Below, in pieces: positions 7,388 to 13,186 of a stretch of DNA of 15,537 nucleotides. A model generated the notes under the pieces. It had not been told where the DNA came from, searched no databases, and worked only from the letters and a program-made list of their open reading frames with translations. Made by a program: the position numbers and the translations under genes. Source of the DNA: JAYSFC01 sp041913505 (GTDB lineage: Bacteria > Pseudomonadota > Gammaproteobacteria > Burkholderiales > Burkholderiaceae_C); contig JAYSFC010000092.1 of the NCBI GenBank assembly GCA_041913505.1, positions 1-15,537 on the forward strand, given 5' to 3'. The stretch's first letter is position 1, and each line of letters begins with the position of its first letter.

Positions 7388-7407
7388 TCCTTGAACTGGT
7401 TCAAGGA
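7388..7407. promoter_or_regulatory. FNR/DNR-type binding site between nirS and nirE
   Basis: The sequence TCCTTGAACTGGTTCAAGGA is a perfect inverted repeat with 9-nt arms. Its core TTGA-N6-TCAA has the half-sites and spacing of the FNR/DNR/NNR family (consensus TTGAT-N4-ATCAA), with the fifth base of each half changed. Its centre is about 142 bp from the nirS ATG and 70 bp from the nirE ATG. With activation from -41.5, start sites would fall near 7356 (minus) and 7439 (plus). A weak -10 (GACGAT, 7367-7362) and a fair -10 (AACAAT, 7428-7433) lie at the right distances. Control by low oxygen and NO is expected but not shown. Confidence 0.75.
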
Positions 7408-7467
7408 CGGCGCCAGGCATGCGCCCGAACAATGCCTGCACCACGATGCCGACAAAGAAAGGCCGCT

Positions 7468-8301
7468 ATGAAGTTCGTTGAAGAAGCGCGCTGGTTTCGC
7501 CCGCCCGCCCGCGAGGAGGGTGCCAATACCCCCTTGGCTCCGGGGCGCGTGAGTCTGGTAGGCGCCGGGCCCGGCGACCCTGAACTGCTCACCCTGCGCG
7601 CTGTCAAGGCGCTGCGCGGTGCCCGCCTGGTGCTGTACGACCACCTGGTGGGGAAAGAGGTGCTGCGCTATGTCGCCGAAGACGCCGACCTGATCTATGT
7701 TGGCAAAGAGTCCTCGCACCACACCTTGCCGCAGGAGTCGATCATTGATCTCATGGTGCGGCTTGCGCGCAGCGGCCGCCCACTGGTGCGGCTCAAGGGG
7801 GGCGACGGCTTTATCTTCGGCCGCGGCGGCGAAGAGGCCCAGGCCCTGGCCGAGGCTGGAATCCCCTTCGAGGTGGTGCCGGGCATCACGGCAGCCCAGG
7901 GGGCGGGTGCTTGCGCCGGGATTCCGCTCACGCACCGTGACCATGCGGCCACGCTGGTGTTCGCCACGGGCCATCTGCGTGGGGAGAACGAGGTGGCGCT
8001 CGACTGGGAGTTGCTGGCACGCCCGCGCCAGACGGTGGTGATCTACATGGGCATTGGCACGCTGCCCACCATCAGCGCGGAGTTGATGCGCCATGGCCTG
8101 CCCGGCGATACTCCGGCGGCGCTGGTCGAGCAGGCCTCGCTGCCCACGCAGCGCTGCATTACAGGCACGCTGGAGGCGCTGCCCACACTGGCGCAGCAGC
8201 ACCATGTGCGCGCGCCCGCGCTCATCGTGATTGGGGGGGTAGTGGCGCTGCAGCCGCAGCTGCTGCAAGGCATGCGCGGCCTGGCGGCGTTGACCGATTG
8301 A
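7468..8301 (+). CDS. nirE: NirE/CobA, uroporphyrinogen-III C-methyltransferase
   Basis: The 277-residue cytoplasmic enzyme uses two SAM to convert uroporphyrinogen III to precorrin-2, the first committed step towards siroheme and heme d1. Family motifs are clear: VGAGPGDPELLTLRA (31-45), LKGGDGFIFGRGGEE (109-123), VVPGITAA (136-143) and GIPLTHR (151-157). It is a single SUMT domain, without the CysG dehydrogenase/ferrochelatase part. The ATG has GAAAGG upstream. The frame is open further upstream but crosses the FNR-type site, so the longer start is rejected. Sharing this site with nirS supports the name nirE over the general cobA, though the enzyme could also serve siroheme for assimilation. 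Confidence 0.9.
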   Translation: MKFVEEARWFRPPAREEGANTPLAPGRVSLVGAGPGDPELLTLRAVKALRGARLVLYDHLVGKEVLRYVAEDADLIYVGKESSHHTLPQESIIDLMVRLARSGRPLVRLKGGDGFIFGRGGEEAQALAEAGIPFEVVPGITAAQGAGACAGIPLTHRDHAATLVFATGHLRGENEVALDWELLARPRQTVVIYMGIGTLPTISAELMRHGLPGDTPAALVEQASLPTQRCITGTLEALPTLAQQHHVRAPALIVIGGVVALQPQLLQGMRGLAALTD

Positions 8302-8307
8302 CCCTGG

Positions 8308-8329
8308 GCGTGCGCATCCCCGCGCACGC
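8308..8329 (+). terminator. Hairpin after nirE, possible weak terminator
   Basis: GCGTGCGC and GCGCACGC form a perfect 8-bp GC-rich stem with a 6-nt loop, starting 7 nt after the nirE stop. There is no T-tract, so rho-independent termination is doubtful; it may only protect the 3' end. Confidence 0.3.
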
Positions 8330-8388
8330 AGCGCCTCCGCGAGATGGGGCTTTGAGGCATCATGGCTGCCTCACGGAATTCCGTCCCC

Positions 8389-9876
8389 ATGCAACAAGAC
8401 ATTCTTATCAACTGGTCTCCCCAGGAAACGCGCGTCGCCGTGGTCGAAAACGGCGCGGTGCAGGAGCTGCACGTGGAGCGCACGCTGGAGCGAGGCCTGG
8501 TCGGCAACATCTATCTGGGCAAGGTCTCGCGCGTGCTGCCGGGCATGCAGTCGGCGTTCATCGATATCGGCCTGGAGCGCGCGGCCTTCCTGCATGTGGC
8601 GGATGTGTGGCAGCGCCAGGAGGGCGGTGAGGCACCCATGTTCGTGCGTAAGAACGAGCAGCCGGTGCCCATAGAAAAGCAGGTGTTCGAGGGGCAGTCG
8701 CTCATGGTGCAGGTCATCAAGGACCCCATCGGCACCAAAGGGGCACGCCTGTCCACGCAGATCAGCATCGCGGGGCGGCTGCTCGTGTTTCTGCCGCAGG
8801 ATGACCACGTGGGCGTTTCACAGAAGATCCCGCTCGATGAACGCGATGCGTTGCGCGCGCGGCTGCAGGCCCTGGTGGGCGATAAGTCCACCGGAGGCGG
8901 GGGCGGCTTCATTCTGCGAACCAACGGCGAGGATGCGAGCGATGCCGAACTCACCGAGGACATCGCCTACCTGCGCAAGACCTGGGCGCGCATCAAGGAG
9001 GCCGCGGTGCGCCTGCCGCCACAGTCGTTGTTGCACCAGGATCTGAACCTGTTGCAGCGCGTGCTGCGGGACCTCGTGGGCGAGGAAACGCAGAGCATCC
9101 GTATCGATTCACGCGAGCAGTTCGCGGCGCTGCAGGCCTTCGGGCGCGAATTCATGCCTGCGGCGGCGGCAAAGCTGCAACTCTACAAGGGGGAGCGGCC
9201 GATTTTCGACCTCTACGCGATCGACGAGGAAATCGCGCGCGCATTGGGCCGCCGGGTGGATCTCAAGTCAGGGGGCTACCTCATCGTGGACCAGACCGAG
9301 GCGCTGACCACGGTAGACGTGAACACGGGCGGCTATGTGGGCGCGCGCAATTTTGACGACACGATCTTCAAGACCAACCTCGAGGCAGCTGGCGCCATCG
9401 CGCGCCAGCTGCGGTTGCGGAACCTGGGGGGGATCGTCATCGTGGATTTCATCGACATGGTGCGCGACGACCACCAGGCCGCCGTGCTTGCCGAATTCAA
9501 GAAGCAACTCGCGCGCGACCGGGTCAAGACCATGGTGGGCGGCTTCTCGCAGCTGGGCCTGGTGGAGATGACGCGCAAACGCACGCGCGAATCGCTGGCC
9601 CACATGCTTTGCGAGCCATGCCCTACCTGCCAGGGCGCGGGTCAGGTGAAGACGGCACGTAGCGTGTGCTATGACATCCTGCGCGAGGTGCTGCGCGAGG
9701 CGCGCCAGTTCAATCCACGCGAGTTCCGCGTCGTGGCCTCGCCGCGCGTGGTGGAGCTGTTCCTTGACGAAGAGAGTCAGCACCTTGCGGGCCTGTCGGA
9801 CTTCATCGGCAAGCCGATTTCGCTGCAGGCCGAAGGTGCCATGGGGCAGGCGCAGTACGACATCGTTTTACTTTGA
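8389..9876 (+). CDS. rng: Ribonuclease G
   Basis: The 495-residue cytoplasmic endoribonuclease processes the 5' end of 16S rRNA and degrades some mRNAs. The N-terminal S1 domain is seen at GNIYLGKVSRVLPGMQSAF. The catalytic core has TTVDVNTGGYVG with D310 and VIVDFIDM with D353, which match the two metal-binding aspartates of RNase E/G. The zinc-link cysteines are C411 and C414 (CPTCQGAGQ). The chosen start aligns residue for residue with the E. coli RNase G N terminus (QETRVA region), but its Shine-Dalgarno is poor. An in-frame ATG at 8362 has GAGG close upstream and would add nine residues, so it remains possible. No C-terminal RNase E scaffold is present, which favours RNase G. Confidence 0.93.
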   Translation: MQQDILINWSPQETRVAVVENGAVQELHVERTLERGLVGNIYLGKVSRVLPGMQSAFIDIGLERAAFLHVADVWQRQEGGEAPMFVRKNEQPVPIEKQVFEGQSLMVQVIKDPIGTKGARLSTQISIAGRLLVFLPQDDHVGVSQKIPLDERDALRARLQALVGDKSTGGGGGFILRTNGEDASDAELTEDIAYLRKTWARIKEAAVRLPPQSLLHQDLNLLQRVLRDLVGEETQSIRIDSREQFAALQAFGREFMPAAAAKLQLYKGERPIFDLYAIDEEIARALGRRVDLKSGGYLIVDQTEALTTVDVNTGGYVGARNFDDTIFKTNLEAAGAIARQLRLRNLGGIVIVDFIDMVRDDHQAAVLAEFKKQLARDRVKTMVGGFSQLGLVEMTRKRTRESLAHMLCEPCPTCQGAGQVKTARSVCYDILREVLREARQFNPREFRVVASPRVVELFLDEESQHLAGLSDFIGKPISLQAEGAMGQAQYDIVLL

Positions 9877-9933
9877 GGTTTCAGGGCTTCTCGCCCCGCC
9901 CCTGCTGTTTGCCGCAGGATGGGGCATGAAACC
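9877..9933 (+). other. 57-nt imperfect stem-loop directly after the rng stop
   Basis: GGTTTCA (9877-9883) pairs with TGAAACC (9927-9933). Inside it CCCC (9894-9897) pairs with GGGG (9921-9924) and CCTGC (9901-9905) with GCAGG (9914-9918), leaving an 8-nt loop and asymmetric bulges. It begins at the first base after the TGA. No T-tract follows. It could be a 3'-end structure for rng or part of a decayed element. Confidence 0.35.
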
Positions 9934-10029
9934 CACAGTCTGCGCGCCGGGCGCGGCGGGGTGGCCGTGCAGGTTCCAGTCGTTCTCGGCGGTTTGTTCC
10001 GAATTCAGGGGGCCGTCCTGATCCTTCAG
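9934..10029. other. Intergenic stretch without an intact gene
   Basis: Together with the hairpin before it and the synthetase remnant after it, this makes a 324-bp stretch between rng and the PAS-LuxR gene with no complete gene. A minus-strand frame without a start codon reads like protein (EQTAENDWNLHGH), but its origin is unclear. The last part, 10135-10200, shows no promoter or terminator that I can support. Confidence 0.4.
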
Positions 10030-10134
10030 GGCGTGGCGGTCCGCTTACTGGTCTCGCTGCCGAAATCTACGGCGGGGAAAATCTTGCGGCGGGAGCTGAG
10101 AAGTGCACCAGCCGTAGCCATGGCCGAACCCTAA
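10030..10134 (+). pseudogene. Remnant of the C-terminal end of an AMP-forming acyl-CoA synthetase
   Basis: The plus-strand frame reads LPKSTAGKILRRELR (10057-10101) and then ends at TAA after ten more residues. This is the highly specific C-terminal motif of acyl-CoA synthetases/ligases (ANL superfamily), which includes the catalytic lysine of the first half reaction (K in GKILRREL). The preceding GVAVRLLVS fits the beta-strand before that motif. No adenylation domain, ATP-binding motif or other part of a synthetase lies upstream; rng ends 150 bp before. The gene was therefore lost by deletion except for its 3' tip. Its position near CoA-transferase genes would suit a former fatty- or organic-acid activation locus, which is inference. 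Confidence 0.65.
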
Positions 10135-10200
10135 TCTCGAAAATGAGCGATAGGGCAGGGCTGGGGCGATCAGGGGTCACCTCCAGGCCCCGGGCAGGCC

Positions 10201-10743
10201 TTAGCCCGCTACGAGCTTGTGTACGAGATCGGCGGCTGTGGAGGCGCCGTATTTGCGCATCAGGCGCGCGCGGTAGATTTCCACCGTGCGGTGGCTGATC
10301 TCCAAGGCCCGGCCGATCTCCTTGGAGGTGAGGCCCTCGAGCAGCCGTGCCGCCACCTCGCGTTCGCGGCCCGTGAGTTCGGCCTTCACAGGGCGTTGCG
10401 CGCTCAGGTCCTCAAAGCTCCAGATACCCGCGGCGTGAGGGTCCTCGCGGTTGAGCGAGCGGCCCGACACGTGGCACCAGAACACCTCGCCACTGGCGCG
10501 CTTCATGATGCGGTTATCGCTGTAGTAACCCTTGGCGTTGAGGATGGGCGCCATCCGCGCCCCCAGGCGCTCGTACTCATCGGCACTGGGGTACAGGATC
10601 TGGAACGACTGGCCGATGAGCACTTCGCGCGAGGCGCCGAACATCTCGCACACATGGCGGTTGCAGTCCACCATGGTGCGGTTGCGCGACAGCACGAGCC
10701 CCACCGGTGCCAAATCGAAAGCCAACCTGTAATCAATCTCCAT
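10201..10743 (-). CDS. PAS domain LuxR-family transcriptional regulator
   Basis: The 180-residue protein has an N-terminal PAS domain (about 1-115; APVGLVLSRNRTMVDCNRHVCEMFG, then SGEVFWCHVSGRSL). A C-terminal LuxR/GerE helix-turn-helix follows (about 122-178; LTGREREVAARLLEGLTSKEIGRALEISHRTVE in pieces). It has no receiver domain and no membrane segment, so it likely senses a small molecule or redox state through PAS in the cytoplasm. It is divergent from scoA with 75 bp between the two starts, so it is the natural candidate to control scoAB. C27, C32 and C90 are present in the PAS part, but no bound cofactor can be deduced. The ATG is preceded only by a weak AAAGA. I do not recognise a named member of the family. 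Confidence 0.85.
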   Translation of the reverse strand: MEIDYRLAFDLAPVGLVLSRNRTMVDCNRHVCEMFGASREVLIGQSFQILYPSADEYERLGARMAPILNAKGYYSDNRIMKRASGEVFWCHVSGRSLNREDPHAAGIWSFEDLSAQRPVKAELTGREREVAARLLEGLTSKEIGRALEISHRTVEIYRARLMRKYGASTAADLVHKLVAG

Positions 10744-10764
10744 AGTGCAATTCTTTACGAGAAA

Positions 10765-10784
10765 CTACTTAATTACGTACGTAG
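10765..10784. promoter_or_regulatory. Palindromic operator candidate between the PAS-LuxR gene and scoA
   Basis: CTACTTAATTACGTACGTAG has arms CTACTTA and TACGTAG (one mismatch in seven) around 6 bp, and contains the perfect palindrome TACGTACGTA (10774-10783). The AT-rich block stands out in a GC-rich region and lies 35 bp before the scoA GTG. TAC...GTA half-sites are common for LuxR/NarL-type helix-turn-helix proteins. It overlaps a possible scoA -10 (TAGTAT, 10782-10787), so it may act as a repressor site or in autoregulation. Confidence 0.45.
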
Positions 10785-10818
10785 TATCGTAGCTGATCCC
10801 ATCAACCAGGAGACATTC

Positions 10819-11526
10819 GTGAACAAGCTCTATCCCTCCGCGGCCGATGCGCTCCGGGGCGTGGTCGCCGATGGCCAGTTGTTGGCCGTAGGCGGCTTCG
10901 GCCTGTGCGGCATCCCCGAGGCGCTCATCGATGCACTGCGCGATTCCGGCGCGAAAAACCTGACCGTGATCTCGAACAATGCGGGCGTCGACGGCTTCGG
11001 CCTCGGCAGGCTGCTGGAGACGCGCCAGATCAAGAAGATGATTAGCTCGTACGTAGGTGAGAACAAGGAGTTCGAGCGCCAGTACCTTGCAGGTGAGCTG
11101 GAGCTCGAGTTCACACCCCAGGGCACGCTGGCCGAGAAGCTGCGCGCCGGCGGCGCAGGCATTCCGGCCTTCTTCACCAAGACCGGTGTGGGCACCATCG
11201 TGGCCGATGGCAAGGAGCTGCGTGAGTTTGACGGCGAGACTTATGTGATGGAGCGCTCGCTGGTGCCGGAGGTGTCGCTCGTGAAGGCCGAGGTGGCCGA
11301 TAAGTCGGGCAACCTGCGCTTCAACCTTACGGCACGCAATTTCAACCCCGCGGCCGCCACGGCCGGCAAGATCTGCATCGTGGAAGTGGAGCGCATCGTG
11401 GAGACCGGCGAGCTCGCGCCCGACGACATCCACCTGCCTGGCATCTACGTGCACCGCATCGTGCACAACCCGAATCCCGAAAAGCGCATCGAGAAGCGCA
11501 CGATCACCGAGAAAGCAGGAGCCTGA
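10819..11526 (+). CDS. scoA: Succinyl-CoA:3-ketoacid CoA-transferase subunit A
   Basis: The 235-residue protein is the A subunit of an OXCT-type CoA-transferase that moves CoA from succinyl-CoA to acetoacetate, linking ketone bodies and polyhydroxybutyrate breakdown to the TCA cycle. Family motifs are GGFGLCGIPEALI (25-37), MISSYVGENKEFE (74-86), EFTPQGTLAEKLRAGGAGIPAFFT and TGVGT. The MISSYVGEN block favours ScoA over PcaI of 3-oxoadipate CoA-transferase. Translation starts at GTG, 6 nt after AGGAG; no ATG fits. The stop lies 2 nt before the scoB ATG, so the two are one operon. Regulation by the divergent PAS-LuxR protein is likely. Confidence 0.93.
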   Translation: MNKLYPSAADALRGVVADGQLLAVGGFGLCGIPEALIDALRDSGAKNLTVISNNAGVDGFGLGRLLETRQIKKMISSYVGENKEFERQYLAGELELEFTPQGTLAEKLRAGGAGIPAFFTKTGVGTIVADGKELREFDGETYVMERSLVPEVSLVKAEVADKSGNLRFNLTARNFNPAAATAGKICIVEVERIVETGELAPDDIHLPGIYVHRIVHNPNPEKRIEKRTITEKAGA

Positions 11527-11528
11527 CC

Positions 11529-12167
11529 ATGCCGTGGACCCAAGACCAGATGGCCGCTCGTGCGGCGCAAGAGCTTGAAGACGGTTTCTACGTGAACCTC
11601 GGTATCGGCATCCCCACGCTCGTGGCCAATCACACGGGCGACAAGGAGGTGTGGCTGCAGTCCGAGAATGGCATGCTGGGTATCGGCCCGTTCCCGACGG
11701 ATGACAAGGTCAACCCAGACCTCATCAATGCGGGTAAGCAGACCGTGACGACCATTCCCGGTTCGTCGATTTTCGGCAGCGACCAGTCGTTCGCAATGAT
11801 CCGCGGTGGCAAGATCAACCTCTCGATCCTGGGCGCCATGCAGATCAGCGAGAAGGGTGACCTGGCCAACTGGATGATCCCCGGCAAGATGGTCAAGGGC
11901 ATGGGCGGCGCCATGGATCTCGTGGCCGGCGTCAAGCGCGTGATCGTGCTCATGGAGCATGTGGCGAAGAAGAAGGACGGTACCGAGGACCTCAAGATCC
12001 TGCCCGCCTGTACCCTGCCTCTCACCGGCGTGGGCGTTGTGGACCGTATCATCACCGACCTGGGCGTGATGGATGTTACCCCCCTGGGCCTGAAGCTCGT
12101 GGAGCTCGCACCCGGTGTCACCTTCGAAGCTATCCAGGCCAAGACCGGTGTGCCGCTGCTGAAGTGA
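11529..12167 (+). CDS. scoB: Succinyl-CoA:3-ketoacid CoA-transferase subunit B
   Basis: The 212-residue subunit B carries the catalytic glutamate in QSENGMLG (E46), which forms the glutamyl-CoA thioester intermediate. Other family motifs are YVNLGIGIPTLVANH (21-35), GAMQISEKGDLANW and the glycine-rich MVKGMGGAMDL. The length matches the usual B subunit. AGGAG lies 7 nt before the ATG, inside the scoA 3' end. It is the last gene of the operon, with a strong terminator 20 nt after its stop. Confidence 0.94.
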   Translation: MPWTQDQMAARAAQELEDGFYVNLGIGIPTLVANHTGDKEVWLQSENGMLGIGPFPTDDKVNPDLINAGKQTVTTIPGSSIFGSDQSFAMIRGGKINLSILGAMQISEKGDLANWMIPGKMVKGMGGAMDLVAGVKRVIVLMEHVAKKKDGTEDLKILPACTLPLTGVGVVDRIITDLGVMDVTPLGLKLVELAPGVTFEAIQAKTGVPLLK

Positions 12168-12186
12168 ACAGCCCGGCTGTGGCTGC

Positions 12187-12222
12187 AAGAAAAATGGCCC
12201 GTTTGAGCGGGCCATTTTTCTT
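12187..12222. terminator. Bidirectional rho-independent terminator between scoB and bamD
   Basis: A perfect 15-bp stem (AAGAAAAATGGCCCG with CGGGCCATTTTTCTT) surrounds the loop TTTGAG. A-rich and T-rich ends flank the GC core on both sides, so it can stop scoAB transcripts on the plus strand and bamD transcripts on the minus strand. Confidence 0.93.
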
Positions 12223-12251
12223 CGTGCAGGACACGTGGGATCAGGGATCGA

Positions 12252-13049
12252 TCACCAGAACTTCCACCACGGATTGCTGCGTGCCTTGAAGCCGTCCTTC
12301 ACGTAGGTGCTTTGCGGATAGGAAGCGTCCAGGACGCGCTGGGCGTCGTCACGCAGTTGGGTCATGCCCAGAGCATCGTAGGAGCGGACGAGGATATAGA
12401 GGGCTTCTTCGAGTGCGGGTACGCCCTGGTAGTCGGCAATGGCCTGCTGCGCCCGGCCAATGGCCGCCACATAGGCGCCGCGCGCGTAGTAGAACCGGGC
12501 TACGTGCACCTCGTACTGCGCGAGCGAGTTGACGATGTAGGTCATGCGCTGCGCCGCATCCTTGGCGTAGCGCGAATCGGGGAAGCGCGTCGTGAGTTCG
12601 CGGAACGATTCAAAGGAATCCTTGGCGGCCTTCTGGTCGCGCTCGGAGAGATCCTGGCGCGACAGCCATGAGAACAGTCCCAGGTTGTCGTTGAAGTTCA
12701 CCAGGCCCTTGAGGTACAGGGCGTAGTCGGCCGCAGGGCTCGCGGGGTGCAGCTTCAGGAACCGGTCCAGCGTGGCGATGGCCTGGGCCTTTTCGCCGCC
12801 CTTGTACTGGGCGTAGGCCTTGTCGAGCTGGGCTTGCTGGGCCAGCGGCGTGCCGGCAGCACGGCCTTCGAGCTTCTCGAACAGAGGCACTGCCTTGTCG
12901 TAGCCGCCGCTGTTGAGTTCGTCGCGTGCCTCGGAGTAGATCTTGTCGGTGCTCCAGCCTGCCGTCTTGTCCTCCGTGGTGCTGGAGCAGCCCGCGAGCA
13001 GACCGGCAGCCAGCAAGGCCGAGAGGAGGGGCGAGGGAACACGCAGCAT
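12252..13049 (-). CDS. bamD: BamD (ComL), outer-membrane protein assembly lipoprotein
   Basis: The 265-residue lipoprotein is an essential part of the BAM complex, which inserts beta-barrel proteins into the outer membrane from the periplasmic side. The signal peptide ends in the lipobox LLAGC with C21 as the lipidated residue. TPR-like helices follow from about residue 38 (IYSEARDELNSGGYDKAVPLFEKL, in pieces), with the conserved AQLDKAYAQYKGGE and ARFYYARGAYVAAIGRAQQAI stretches. The ATG at MLRVPSPL gives a normal signal peptide. An ATG 22 codons upstream lies within the predicted -10 box and is rejected. It is convergent with scoB and divergent from dnaE. The C terminus SNPWWKFW is typical. 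Confidence 0.94.
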   Translation of the reverse strand: MLRVPSPLLSALLAAGLLAGCSSTTEDKTAGWSTDKIYSEARDELNSGGYDKAVPLFEKLEGRAAGTPLAQQAQLDKAYAQYKGGEKAQAIATLDRFLKLHPASPAADYALYLKGLVNFNDNLGLFSWLSRQDLSERDQKAAKDSFESFRELTTRFPDSRYAKDAAQRMTYIVNSLAQYEVHVARFYYARGAYVAAIGRAQQAIADYQGVPALEEALYILVRSYDALGMTQLRDDAQRVLDASYPQSTYVKDGFKARSNPWWKFW

Positions 13050-13113
13050 GGCAAACAGCTTTCTGGCGGTGATGGTTCGGAGTGCGGGTGGCCGGGGCTC
13101 GGGCCAAGAGGGC

Positions 13114-13119
13114 ATTGTA
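13114..13119 (-). promoter_or_regulatory. Predicted -10 box of bamD
   Basis: TACAAT on the minus strand (5 of 6 matches to TATAAT) lies 64 bp before the bamD ATG and would give a leader of about 58 nt. No convincing -35 is seen at 17 bp. Confidence 0.5.
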
Positions 13120-13174
13120 CCGGCTCACCATGTCGGTTGGACTGGGTGGCTGGGCGGGGGATCGGGCGGGTTCC

Positions 13175-13180
13175 TACAAT
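13175..13180 (+). promoter_or_regulatory. Predicted -10 box of dnaE
   Basis: TACAAT lies only 6 nt before the dnaE ATG, so transcription would begin at or next to the A of the ATG. No good -35 hexamer is seen at 17 bp. If this is the main promoter, the mRNA is leaderless. Confidence 0.45.
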
Positions 13181-13186
13181 GGTGGG

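Noticed and set aside
8373..8384. Perfect 12-bp palindrome ACGGAATTCCGT just before the rng start
   Set aside because: It is short, and nothing around it points to a known operator; it may be chance.
10794..10804. FNR-like TGATCCCATCA upstream of scoA
   Set aside because: The half-sites are 3 bp apart instead of the 4 bp needed, and the gene pair has no link to anaerobic metabolism.
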